Shown in pieces: positions 52,754 through 64,000 of a stretch of 64,000 bases of DNA. Source of the DNA: Trochalopteron elliotii (Eukaryota > Chordata > Aves > Passeriformes > Leiothrichidae); contig JANPWX010000081.1 of assembly GCA_024734555.1 (NCBI GenBank), forward strand, positions 2,063,431 through 2,127,430. Reading direction: 5' to 3'. A program made the translations under genes and the position numbers. The notes under the pieces are model-generated. The model saw only the letters and a list, made by a program, of their open reading frames with translations. It was not told where the DNA came from and did not search any database. Position 1 is the stretch's first letter, and each line of letters begins with the position of its first letter.

Positions 52754-54383
52754 CATGGGAGACCCTCTTTGGTGTTTTGCAGAACTGGGACAACATGGCC
52801 TGGGACAAAAAAAAATACTTGGTTTTTAAGCAGAGAGATAAAAAAAATTGCTTCAATAATATCTTCAAAACACTCATAGCTCCATGCATTTTGATTTGGT
52901 GCATCCTTTTTGTGGCTTCCAGGGCAGTAATACCCAACACATCTGCAACAGAGACAGAATCATGGCAATGTCACGTAGGCACTTGATGCTACATGGTTCT
53001 CTACTAGCACTGACATGAGAGCACCATGTAAGCCTCAGAGAAAGCACATAAGTTTTATCAGCCCTAATTTGAGATGGACCATGGGAGACCCTCTTTGGTG
53101 TTTTGCAGAACTGGGACAACATGGCCTGGGACAAAAAAAAATACTTGGTTTTTAAGCAGAGAGATAAAAAAAATTGCTTCAATAATATCTTCAAAACACT
53201 CATAGCTCCATGCATTTTGATTTGGTGCATCCTTTTTGTGGCTTCCAGGGCAGTAATACCCAACACATCTGCAACAGAGACAGAATCATGGCAATGTCAC
53301 GTAGGCACTTGATGCTACATGGTTCTCTACTAGCACTGACATGAGAGCACCATGTAAGCCTCAGAGAAAGCACATAAGTTTTATCAGCCCTAATTTGAGA
53401 TGGACCATGGGAGACCCTCTTTGGTGTTTTGCAGAACTGGGACAACATGGCCTGGGACAAAAAAAAATACTTGGTTTTTAAGCAGAGAGATAAAAAAAAT
53501 TGCTTCAATAATATCTTCAAAACACTCATAGCTCCATGCATTTTGATTTGGTGCATCCTTTTTGTGGCTTCCAGGGCAGTAATACCCAACACATCTGCAA
53601 CAGAGACAGAATCATGGCAATGTCACGTAGGCACTTGATGCTACATGGTTCTCTACTAGCACTGACATGAGAGCACCATGTAAGCCTCAGAGAAAGCACA
53701 TAAGTTTTATCAGCCCTAATTTGAGATGGACCATGGGAGACCCTCTTTGGTGTTTTGCAGAACTGGGACAACATGGCCTGGGACAAAAAAAAATACTTGG
53801 TTTTTAAGCAGAGAGATAAAAAAAATTGCTTCAATAATATCTTCAAAACACTCATAGCTCCATGCATTTTGATTTGGTGCATCCTTTTTGTGGCTTCCAG
53901 GGCAGTAATACCCAACACATCTGCAACAGAGACAGAATCATGGCAATGTCACGTAGGCACTTGATGCTACATGGTTCTCTACTAGCACTGACATGAGAGC
54001 ACCATGTAAGCCTCAGAGAAAGCACATAAGTTTTATCAGCCCTAATTTGAGATGGACCATGGGAGACCCTCTTTGGTGTTTTGCAGAACTGGGACAACAT
54101 GGCCTGGGACAAAAAAAAATACTTGGTTTTTAAGCAGAGAGATAAAAAAAATTGCTTCAATAATATCTTCAAAACACTCATAGCTCCATGCATTTTGATT
54201 TGGTGCATCCTTTTTGTGGCTTCCAGGGCAGTAATACCCAACACATCTGCAACAGAGACAGAATCATGGCAATGTCACGTAGGCACTTGATGCTACATGG
54301 TTCTCTACTAGCACTGACATGAGAGCACCATGTAAGCCTCAGAGAAAGCACATAAGTTTTATCAGCCCTAATTTGAGATGGAC
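52754..54383. repeat. Tandem array: five identical 326-bp units
   Basis: Unit starts are 52754, 53080, 53406, 53732 and 54058, an exact 326-base period for five full copies (1630 bases). Each unit starts CATGGGAGACCCTCTTTGG and ends CTAATTTGAGATGGAC. I see no difference between copies. The unit has a T-rich run ending TTTTGCAG before AACTGGGACAAC, an A9 and an A8 run, and a CACGTA core. A 69-codon plus-strand frame appears in all copies, and a 130-codon minus-strand frame spans the unit junctions. Since 326 is not a multiple of three, the minus frame re-reads the same DNA in another phase, so coding is unlikely. Best read as a young satellite-like array or VNTR. Confidence 0.95.
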
Positions 54384-54398
54384 TGTTCAGAAATGTTT
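54378..54398 (+). repeat. 21-bp copy of upstream sequence at array edge
   Basis: ATGGACTGTTCAGAAATGTT plus one T is identical to 51506-51526. In the array flank it interrupts a repeated TTTGAGATGGA (54373-54383 and 54397-54407), so TGTTCAGAAATG looks inserted at the end of the fifth unit. Confidence 0.85.
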
Positions 54399-56535
54399 GA
54401 GATGGATGACCTGAGTGCTGTGTTTCTCTTGGCATGCCATACCATGTGAGCTCAAATCAAAACTTCATACCCTACTATCCCCTCAAGCTTCAGATACATA
54501 TTTACAGTTAGAGGTGAGGAAGCAAGTATCAACAGAATAAACAGAACAAGGGTCACATTGCCAAGTATTCCTAAAATGCTGATTTATTCTGTCTTTCTGT
54601 TCATATTCAATCTCTGCTTTTAACCCAGAAAATGTTTACCCTACAGAGATTTTCTCTGTAATAAGTATCAGTGAGACTGGGCTTCACATCTCTGACCTGC
54701 AATTCCTGTGCTGTACTACAGGTCATATTATGTTTGTTCTTACTGTTTTGAGCATCAATAGTGCAGTAAAAAAATCTATGTTTGAATAAGCAAAGTTTTG
54801 CACAGGATGTGCCAAAAGGCAAGATCATAAAGTTTAGCTTCTGCAAGGAAATATTTTGAGGAATGCAGATTCAGAAGGGAGCACCATGACCCTTGCAAAC
54901 TATTCCAGGGGCTGTTCATTGTGTAATGTGAGTGGGGTTTGTATTATACTGCAAACTCCTAAATGTTGCAGGGCACAGAGTATTTGCCAACACTTCCTAT
55001 ACTGGAGCAAAATATAACCAAAGCAGGTGTAAGTGACTCAAAAAAAGAGGAGGTTATCACACTAGGTCCCTGACATAGCAAGGGATGTGTTAGATGACAC
55101 AGAAAACCCACAGGGCTGTGCAACTCCCCATGCAACAAAGAAAAAAAGAAAAAAATCATAATATAATAGCTTTTTTCAGTTTTGTTGTTGTTGTTTAATT
55201 AAAATCTCTTATGTTTTACCTGTATCTGAACTGATCCATTTTCTGCATTTTGTGGCATTTGATCTGGTCTCTCAGGAAAGATTTGGCCAGTTAGTGGCTG
55301 GTCCTGCTGCTATTACAACCACCAGGGGACACCTCAGAGCTGGCATAAACCAGCAGGGCTGCAGGGACAGCTGCAGAGCAGCACTGCCTCCAGGCTGCCT
55401 TAATTTCAGCCAATGTTTTTAAGTGTCCTGCTTTTTATTTATGGTAATTTTGATAAATAGGTATTCAACAGGAATTGCTTCTAATGCCCTAAATTGATTA
55501 ATAAGAAGTTTATGCAATGCTTAGTGCAAAGTAATTATTTGGCTCGTAATTAAATATAAGGTTATGACAAAGAGTGATCAGGTCAGTCAGGAGGGGTTGT
55601 AACACAACAACTGTAAGGAAGTCAAGATTTCCCCTATGCTTTGTTTACTTAGTCTGTGAGTCCAGTGCTCAAAGTTTTATATTCATGCCTTCAGAATTGT
55701 CAAATATTGGGAAAAAAGTAGGAAATTTTTCATCTTTTCACTGTGTATACATGTGTAAAGAGTTTGTGTTCTGTCCTGAGCCAAGAATACAGTTTTTGGG
55801 ACTCATTTATCTTCAGAGAAAGCAATTTCAACAAGCATTAATATATTTATGTACTATAAATAACAAATCATCACGAGTTTTATTAAAGACTGGTCTTATA
55901 ATTTTCCTATGGTTTTTCAATGAAAGCAAAAAAAAAAAGCAGAAACTAAAAAAGTAAATGAATATAGGTTAATTCAAATTAGAAAGAGGACGTGTTATAA
56001 TTCACAACATGTCTATCTTTTCTACCTTAGAATTTTAAACATGAGTTTATCACAAACCAGTTAATCCCTCTAAGACACTTACAGTTCTTTCAAGTGTGTG
56101 CAAGAAATGGGTATGGCTGGACTTCACTGTGGGAAAAGGGGTTTTTTTCTCACATTAAGTGTATATCCCCAGATAAAATAAACATCAGTATGGCCTCACG
56201 TCATCCTATTTTCAAAACACACACAGAGGTTGTAGCTGAATTTATTATTCAGATGTATTCAACTATTGAAAGCACCTAGTAGGCATGACATGTGCCTTGG
56301 GGATTTTTCAATGTTCTTAAGTCACAATGTGTTAAATGACAAAAGCAACCATATTTGGCACATTTTCCAATCTGAAACTTGATTTAAAGACAAGTTGTTA
56401 TAAATATATATTATAAAGTTGGCTTTTCGCAAAGTGTGTATGTTATACGAATAATAACATTGTATTAAGAATATAAAGTTTTTTATTTCTGCTATTAGTA
56501 AAGAAAACTAGACATAATGGTAGTAGTTGATATAG
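54399..56535. other. Intergenic tract, no recognised gene
   Basis: AT-rich unique sequence. A 127-codon plus-strand frame (55574-55957) ends in a Lys-rich run and has no recognisable domain. No known repeat seen. Confidence 0.55.
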
Positions 56536-56960
56536 TGTGCTTAAACTGTCTCTTTGGTTGGGATAACATCCAGTGAGCATGTAGAGAAGGCCCTACTATT
56601 GATACACCAACTATCAGCATCTACCACCTGAAGAAAGTCTGGACCAAGACCTAACCTGGAGGTGATAATGAAGACACAGCCACGAAACACGCGTGCTCTA
56701 AAAAGGTGGACCCGAGGAGGGACCATGCAAAACAGTTCCAGGAGTATGGAAAATAGTTTTTAGGAAAAAATGAATATTCAACAGACTGATGCAATAGAAA
56801 GGGTATTTAAAGACTGTCTCTGATGCAGCAAGATGTGGACTTGGCTAAATGCCAAGTCACCCGACCGGCCGTACTTTGCTTTTTTCTATCTCCTAATTGT
56901 CTTACTTTCTATTAAGCTTATCTCTTAAAATGTACGTAAAAAGTGATCCTAGTTTTTCAC
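56536..56960 (+). mobile_element. Possible decayed LTR
   Basis: A compositionally distinct block starting at TGTGCTTAAACTG. It contains GGGTATTTAAAGAC (TATA-like, 56804-56811), then a CpG-bearing CACCCGACCGGCCGTAC and a T-rich stretch with CTATTAAGC, in the order expected of U3-R-U5. Termini and target duplications are unclear, so this is tentative. Confidence 0.3.
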
Positions 56961-57000
56961 AAAGTTGAGTAAACAGGGCCTAAATTCACAAAATTCATAA

Positions 57001-57668
57001 TTGCCAAGTGTTTTTATTCACAGGTTCCCCCATCAATGTCAACAGTCCAGGTGCTTGGACAGCTGTGTGTGTCACAGCAGAGTCACCTGTGAGTTCAGTG
57101 TTGCACCTCCCTGTACTGCTGGGAGGGCTGCTGTCAGTCGTGCCGTGCCCTCAGGGGGCTGCCATGGGGTTCACTGCTTTTGCAGCTGGTGAGACATGCA
57201 CTTACTTAGAGAATGGAATTCCAGCCTTTCAATTCACAGAGTCAACTTCTTACCTCACAGTGAAGAGCCTGGCTAAAGAAGAAGAAATGTGAAACCAAGG
57301 CAACTTCCCTGAATTTTAGAGAGAGAGAAAAAAAGCAAAGTCTATTATCTTGACATTCTAGTGTTGCATACCAAAAGTCAGATTAAATCTAAGAGACTGC
57401 AACCCCCCCTCAATTCTCCTTCCACAAGTTCCTTCTTAATCTCAAAGGATCTGAGTAGAACAACTGCAGAGCTGCAGTGTGGAAAAGGATGGAAGCTCTG
57501 CCACACTCTTATCTCCTCCAATACTGCAGTGGTTCAGTGTCTCCCTGATGCAAAAGTCTTTTTGTTGTTTATAGTCTTTAACTGGAGTTTCTCACGCAGC
57601 TTCACAAAAGCAATATGTATTTTTAGCATTTATCTATTGTTTACGTTCTTATCCTCTGGGAGGAGAAA
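57001..57668. other. Intergenic tract with one exon-like segment
   Basis: GTTTTTATTCACAG ending at 57023 is a good plus-strand acceptor, and CACCT/GTGAGT at 57088/57089 a good donor, framing a 65-base exon-like segment. The frame is open through it but matches nothing I know. A non-coding transcript or chance are both possible. Confidence 0.3.
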
Positions 57669-57846
57669 TGTGATGGACGGTGATGTTCACCATCCAGGTC
57701 AAGAGGTGGCAACCTGTGTAGCCAATCTCTGGCCTTTTGTAAAAATGTATATATGGAGTCAGATTTTTAGAATAAAGTAGTAGAAGCCTTCCCTTGAGCG
57801 TGCCTGCATCTGCCTCGTTCCTTGGGTCATCCCTGCACCTGACACA
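57669..57846 (+). mobile_element. Short solo LTR, avian ERVK-like
   Basis: It starts TGTGATGGACGGTGATGTTC and ends CATCCCTGCACCTGACACA, with GCCAAT at 57721, a TATA-like TATATATGG at about 57747-57756 and AATAAAG at 57771. Then comes a C/T-rich end (CTTGAGCGTGCCTGCATCTG, CTCGTTCCTTGGGTCATCC). This arrangement and wording match short ERVK-type LTRs common in songbird genomes, as I remember them. No gag, pol or env lies beside it, so recombination has left a solo LTR. Clear target-site duplications are not visible. Confidence 0.6.
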
Positions 57847-60800
57847 GTTCAGCAAGACTTTGTGTCTCTGCTTGAAAAGGAGACTATTATTTTGGTGTTT
57901 TAAGCATCAAGAATTGATGTGCAGCTCACATATTTTGATGTTACACCTCCCCCAATTAGTGTGTCATCACATATCTGCAAAAGGGGAGGCAGCAAAGCAA
58001 TGCTCAGATTGGTGGGTGTGAGTCAGGTGGATGGAAACATTTAAATGCCTGGTGCTGAGCCACTGTTTCTGCTCAGAGTGCTCACATACAGGACCCTTGT
58101 CAGAAAAACCAGTGTCAATTGGAATTGTACTGAACCTTATCAAAACTGCTGTCCTTTTCAACCAGCGAGATCTTTGGCTGATTTCTGCTTGTGCCCTCTC
58201 ATGAAGGGGATCACTTGTCTGGATGAAGAACTAATCTAATAGTACTAAAAATCCTTGCAAATTATAAATCTTGACAGAAGGGCACTTACAGTCATTTGGA
58301 AGTGGGATTTATGTGACACAGTTGCTTTTCAGATTAAAATGGTTTCTTTTTAAAGGTTTTCTCCCTGTATTAAGTTCATATAACTGGATTGTGTTTGTAC
58401 AAAAGCCTATAATGGGTGAGTTTTTTTCCCTAGCAAACTGCTGCTATAGCTCCTGTTGTCAGTTTGATTAGCCTGCCTGCTTGTTTGAAGTAATGTCAAG
58501 GAGTTTTAGTCTTAAACATCAGTATAAATAGCTTAAGAAATGTTGTCATTTATGTGGACATAAAAATGTGCACTCATATTTTCTCTATATCTTTTCCACA
58601 TTCTTTGCCTGCTTTTTAATAAGATTTTTTTAAATTTAAATAAGTGCTGAGCATCCAGTATTTCACTTCCATTCTTCTTTCAGCATACATTATTCAGCAC
58701 CCTATCATCTATCCCTGTGTCATTCTGCTGCTGGCTCCAGCTGAAAATGCTCTGTGCTTTCCTTGTGTTCAAACTCTGGCCAGTCAAAGTGCCCGCAAAC
58801 ACAGTCATCTGCAGAGCAAGGTTAGGAAAGTTTTGATTTCTGTGGGGCAGAAATATTCTCTCCCTGTTTGTTTTACCAGGGTACAGAATAGGCCAAAATT
58901 AAGGGCATACGTAGGCACTGTGTTGAATCTGGGCCACTGAAATCAGTGGAGGTTTTGTGGAAAACTGAGTATCATACATGGATTTTTTCAGTGCTGGCTC
59001 TGTAGAAAAACATTTCTGAAAAAACATTGTCACACTTCCCACAGTTTCTACAGCCACAGGCTGGTGAGGGACAATGCAGACCTATTGCTTTGGGAAAGAT
59101 TCTGTTGTCTCTGTGCTTTCTGTTTCAGCTGGTTGGTGCCATGAGTGTTCCTGCTGCAGTGAGAGGCATAGATAAGGATGAAATTTAGGAAGCATATTCC
59201 AGACCAGCCCTGCTCAGAACTCCCCTCATGCCCTTCCTGTGCTGCAGCCACTGGGGGAAGGAGGCTGTTGATGCTCACAAGTCTCATCCTTGACTTATTG
59301 ATTTGGGCTCATCTGGGAATTAACTACCTCCATCAGGTATTTGTTGTTAACGTGGGGGTTACTGTGATACTTTAGGCAAAGCCTTTTTTTGAGATTTACT
59401 GCTTGGCTTCTGCTCATCTGAGTTCTCTTTGAAGCAGAGAGAAAAAAGGGCAGCTTTTCAAATTTCTTAATGGAAGCAGTGTCAGCTGATGGCTGGTGTT
59501 CTTGTGACAGTGTATGCACAGATACATAATGTCTGCAGAGCTGGTTCAGAAACAGACCAGTTTAGAAGGACTGAAACATGTCTCAATGATTTTCAGTAAA
59601 ACACAATGCAACAAAGTGTTGTAGGTTTTTTCCTAAATGCTAGTTTTGAAGGTATGCACCTCCTCAGAAAGCAGAAAAGCTGTCTTTTGATTGAAGAATC
59701 ACAGGAGGCACTAAAATACAATAAAATATATTCAATTAAATTAATTAAAGTTTGAGACAACTTGTGTTGTTGAGCTAGTGATGGGCCCTCTATGGAGAGA
59801 GCAAACCCTTAATCAAGATGAGTGCAAGGGGGTGCAGAGCACCTGAAGGCTTCCATTGCTGCAAATAGCAGCAGAGGAGAAAAGGGTGCATCTGATGCTG
59901 TGTTTGCTGTAAGCAACTAGGAAATGAACTGAAAAACAAGTGGCTTCTTGCTACTAGAAAGCGTGATGGTGCATGTACCCGTTGTTATTCCTTCAATATA
60001 TTATGATTTTTCTGCCCAATGCCCACCAGCAGCAGAGAAATGGCTCTGAATCTTGCCCTTGCCAGCTCTGTGGTGATGCCTGCCTGCCCACAAGAGTACA
60101 AGGGAACAGAAGGACAATTTGTACTAAATAAGATAAAATTTTATGAGACATGTGAATGTGCATGTGCTAATGAACGTGCTGGAGGTGAGGCAGCCACATG
60201 TCCATGGGCATTACCAGTCACAAGCACAGAAACGGATGTCAGCAGGGCCATGTGCTCTTGCTGCTGTTTAATCATTTTGCCATGGTTTTGGTGCCCTCCT
60301 GTTACATCCTGGCCTGGTTTTAGATCTTTGGAAAAGTATCAGTACCCTTGTGTATGTAGGTGTTTAAGAAATGTTCTATTCCTTACCTGGGAATTCGTTC
60401 ACCTCAGGATTTAGTGAATATTGCATCCAAACACAATGCATGGTGAGTTACTTCAACTGCTAAACATTGTCTTCACCATGTGTGAAAGAAAAGAATCCAT
60501 TCAGCAAACAGCCAAGGCAGAGAGAATAGTTGTAGAGCCCCTTTTTAAAGTCAGAAGTGCTCTCTTTTGGGCAATTCCAAGTGTGATACTTTAGGGTAGT
60601 AAAACGAGTAGTATATGCTTCAGGGTGAATACTGTAAAACCTGCTACAACTGGATGGCATTGCAGACCTGTGGACTGCCTCATCCAGCCTTGGCACTTCA
60701 TGCAAACTGGGATAGCAAAATAATGTAAGCTTGGCTTTCCTAGATAAAAGAATCTCATTTGTAAAATACACTAAAAATAAAGTCAAATTAAGGAAACATA

Positions 60801-62482
60801 AAACCTAAGAGATTAATTAGGTTTAGGTTTTTATCCAAATCCTCTTAGTCTTTCCCAGGATGAGGTTTAAACAAAGCAAAAGCTAAATGCAATAATTCCT
60901 ATCACCAGTTGATTTTCAGAAGTGATTACTCTGAGGCAGGCTGCTGCATATCTGCAGGAAAAGAGGCTCTTAAACATCTTGTTATATTTTCCTGCTTAAC
61001 CACAAGATGCATTCATGCTGATGTCCCAAAGCAATGCCTTCAGAGCCTGTATTGTCAGAAATCGGAGGCATCTGCACAGATATTGGTGATGTCTGATTTC
61101 ACCATCAGCCTCTGTCATCCCTCAAAAAACTGCCTAGACATACCAAGCCAGCTGATTAGAGCTTCTGTCTTTTACTGTTCTGTTAGAGTGGCACATGATC
61201 AGGAACTGAGTCTGTCCTGGCGCATGTGCTTGGGTGCTGATTCTTATTGGTGCTTCCCACCCCCAGCTGCCAAGAGGCTCAGTACAATTGCAGTCAGAGA
61301 ATATCTTTCAGCTGTCATTACATATTTGAATGTAGCAAGAAGCTAGAATGGCAGCTAGAATGGTATATTTATCAGAATTTTTTTGTTGTTGTTCTGCGGG
61401 ATTTGCTACAGGTGCCATAAATATACTGGAATTCATTTTATACTCCCTTTAGCTGGGTCAGGACAGCAAAACAAGTCAGGGCAACCTGACCTCAGAAACT
61501 GGTTCCTCTGAATAAGAGGATTTTAAGGAAGTTTTGAAGGAAGTGGCCTGAAGAAAGCCCGTGTTCAGTTACAGTAAGAGGACATTCTGGCCATTTTGCC
61601 TTCTAAATGAATTTCTGTATTGGAAGAGAGCAAAAAGTCAAGAAAGCAGGATCCCCTTATAAACAGGAGGGTTAGTAAAGACCCATCCTGATCAGATGAT
61701 CAGATGCCTGGGAAGCTTGTCTGCTGATGCCCACAAAAACTGACCAGCACAGAAATCAGAAATGTTACAGTTTATTCCTGCTGCTTCTGTGTACACTGTC
61801 AGGTTAAGATTACTTTTAAACCCATTAAAATACAAAATCTAAGGCACTTTCTTCTTCTTGCATTCATCAAATTCTACCACCTCACAGTTCAATATATTCT
61901 TCTGCTATGCAGAAAAAGCAGAGATTTTCTCTAGATGCCCCAATGCATGTCCAATGCTGAAGAAGAAGAAGAAGAAGCTGCTCAGCAAGGAGTATGGCTG
62001 ACACTTTAAAATGCTCAAAACAATACCCCTTGACTGGCTATCAGAAGCAAAATCTTGTAACTGATTGCAAAGCCTGAAAATAGTATTTATGCCTCTTGTA
62101 ACTTGGCTGCTACTGACTTCTGTTAGGACATTGTACCTAAAAGTCTGAGGTGGTAAAACCCAGGCAGCTCCTGAGGAGCACAGAGCTGCTGTAGTCAAAA
62201 CCCAGGGAATGAGAAAATATCTGGGAGTCTTGAGTCAGCACTCACTAACTTTTAAAAGCAGCCTCTGAGCAGGTTACCAGACCCATTCAGGTCACCTTTT
62301 TCAATTAGAACAGTGATTTACTGAGTGTGAAAAGGGGGCAGTTGTGGGGCTGCCTTTGGTGCAACTGCAGCTCCTTGCTCCTCCTTCACTCAGTCACTCG
62401 TGAGCCATTCTGGAAGGGCTGTCTGACCCATTAACACAGAAAGAGGGAGAATAATAAATACGTGGGTGGGAGAGAGAAGAGA
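57847..62482. other. Intergenic tract, no recognised gene
   Basis: Contains the longest unexplained plus-strand frames of the right half (60019-60414, 131 codons; 60909-61346, 145 codons), neither with a domain I recognise nor with clear splice sites or a promoter. A GAA microsatellite is at 61959-61977. Otherwise nothing is recognised. Confidence 0.55.
61959..61977. repeat. (GAA)6 microsatellite
   Basis: Six uninterrupted GAA units plus one base. Confidence 0.9.
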
Positions 62483-62885
62483 AAATCAGAGAATTACAAA
62501 ATCATCAGATGGTTTGAGTTGGAAGGGACCTAAAAGATCATCCAGTTCCAAACTGGCTGCTGTGGTCAGGGTCACCTTCCACTCACCAGATTGCTCATCC
62601 ATACCCATCCAGCCTGGCCTTAAGCACTTCCAGGGATGGGGCATCCACAGCTTTTCTGGGCAACCTTAAAAGTTTCACTCTTTCACTACCTTATGAATAA
62701 AGAATTTCTTCCTAACATCTAATCTAAATCTCTCCTCGTTTAGTTTACAACCATTCCCCCTTGTCCTATCACTGTCTTGCCCATGTAAAAAGTCACTTTC
62801 CATCTTTTTTATAAGTCCTTTCAAGTACTGGAAGGCTGCTATGAGGTCTCTCTGGAGCCTTTTCTTGTCCAGCTCCCAGCCATCT
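62483..62885 (-). mobile_element. CR1 LINE fragment, 3' end
   Basis: The plus strand reads as antisense CR1: ATCATCAGATGGTTTGAGTT, GGAAGGGACCTAAAAGATCA, TCCAGCCTGGCCTTAAGCAC, TTCCAGGGATGGGGCATCC, AAAGAATTTCTTCCTAACAT, CCCTTGTCCTATCACTGTC and TATGAGGTCTCTCTGGAGCC. These are in the canonical order of an avian CR1 3' region. It is 5'-truncated at about 62885. Confidence 0.92.
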
Positions 62886-64000
62886 CCTAAAAGCTTTCAC
62901 TGAACTGCTCAGGGTGCAGTCGGCCCCACACTGCTCCACACAGTGACCCTCTTCTTTCTTGATAGAATTGCCATTTGCTTTTCTCAGGATGATGATGAAC
63001 CTGAAGCTGATGAGCTCATACACCAGTATTGCAGTCCTTGAATGGTGAAAGTGAGAGGATCTTGCATTGCATCTTCAGGCATACTGTATTGAACCCCCCC
63101 CAAATCACATTAGATGTATAAATGCACCAGAGTACCACAATCAGGAACATTATTAACAAATAAAAAAAACCCAAAATATCTGTGACCCTTAGGAAACACA
63201 TAAGCAAAAGCAACACAAGCAGCAGTTTGTTTTTAACGTTTTCCTTGGCCCATGTTGCCTTAAGCCAGCCTCTTTTCACACTGTGTGTCTGATGTGGGGA
63301 TCTTAGTCACAAAAACTTGGAATGCAAGTGAGTATGTGCAAGCTGCACCAAGTTTCAGGGTCTTTAGAAGGACCATGAAAGTGCCCTTTTGGGGTGCAAA
63401 CAAAGACTCGTTTGCCAAATCTGTTAGCAGGAATGGATTAGCTCATAGAGGAGGCAGGATGCCTCTTTGGGGAGAGCCAGGTTTTTAGTACCTGTCTACC
63501 AAGATAGGCTTCCCAGCTATTAATTTGGGTATTAAAGATCATCATAGACGTGACAAGGATTCCATCAGCCATTTTAATTTCTGCTCAGGGACTTGCTATG
63601 TACTATTGTTATACATAGCACTACTCAAGTAGATAGAAAAGACTAGAAAAAGCCCAGTTCTTCTGATTTCAATTCCTTCCTCCCTCAATTCCTTCCAGCT
63701 TTCTGCAACTGCTGAGTCTGTTTTGCAGTCAGTGCATGCTGTTGGGGACATTAGCAATCTGTCCCTCTAGCTCCTGTGTCCTGTGTTAGATCTATTGAGA
63801 ATGTGATGTTGGGCTGCTGCTCAAGAAACAGAGGTCCCTGTGCTTCACATGCATCTCTCCCAGCACAGCACTGTCCCATAGGTCCTGGAAGGGGTGTATA
63901 ATAGTTTCTCACCCTCGCTGGATAAAGGAAAGGAGCAGAGGAGGGATGCATATTGCAACAGGGACTGGGGATTTTAGAGATGTAAATATCTTTCACAAAA
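62886..64000. other. Intergenic tract at right edge, no recognised gene
   Basis: Moderately AT-rich sequence with no recognisable exon, RNA gene or repeat. Confidence 0.5.

Noticed and set aside
52695..54435. Repeated 130-codon and 69-codon frames as a tandem gene family
   Set aside because: Unit length is not a multiple of three, both strands are open at once, the longer frame reads the same DNA twice in different phases, and no promoter or family similarity is seen.
60019..60414. 131-codon plus-strand frame with many Cys and Trp
   Set aside because: No recognisable motif or gene structure; treated as chance pending a database search.
60909..61346. 145-codon plus-strand frame as a gene
   Set aside because: No domain, signal peptide, splice-site pair or similarity recognised; length is within what chance can give in 64 kb.

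Overview
This is vertebrate, almost certainly avian, chromosomal DNA. The window holds many fragments of chicken-repeat-1 (CR1) LINEs of the bird type, a short bird-like ERVK-type solo LTR, large AT-rich non-coding tracts and a single GC-rich CpG island. There is no prokaryotic gene organisation. Nearly all longer open frames are random or repeat-derived.

The only protein-coding gene I can name is TAB3 (TAK1-binding adaptor), on the minus strand. Its first coding exon lies at 131-319, with the ATG at 232 and 34 codons that open the ubiquitin-binding CUE domain. From there the gene runs off the left edge. The exon begins at a good 3' splice site, so the first exon must lie upstream at higher coordinates. 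The CpG island at about 25.18-26.17 kb is the natural promoter, but its core is a 395-base assembly gap (25552-25946). A plausible first-exon donor sits at 25512/25511. About 25 kb of 5'-UTR intron therefore fills 320-25511. It carries CR1 fragments (3.6, 6.75, 7.5 and 11.7 kb), a perfect 12-bp hairpin (4935-4961) and poly-A tracts.

From 26.2 to 64 kb I recognise no gene. In mammals the TAB3 promoter faces FTHL17 and then the 3' end of DMD, so this may be the TAB3-DMD intergenic interval; that is inference from known gene order. The tract contains CR1 pieces (26.3, 40.1, 47.2, 48.4 and 62.5 kb), LTR-like segments (35.1-35.7, 56.5-57.0 and 57.67-57.85 kb), simple repeats (TG, AT, GAA, GGA) and an unidentified 134-codon open stretch on the minus strand at 39.05-39.46 kb.

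The most striking structure is an array of exactly five 326-bp units (52754-54383) that appear identical to each other. Its right edge carries a 21-bp segment that also occurs 2.9 kb upstream, which looks like a templated insertion made during the rearrangement. No tRNA, rRNA, snRNA or CRISPR was found.
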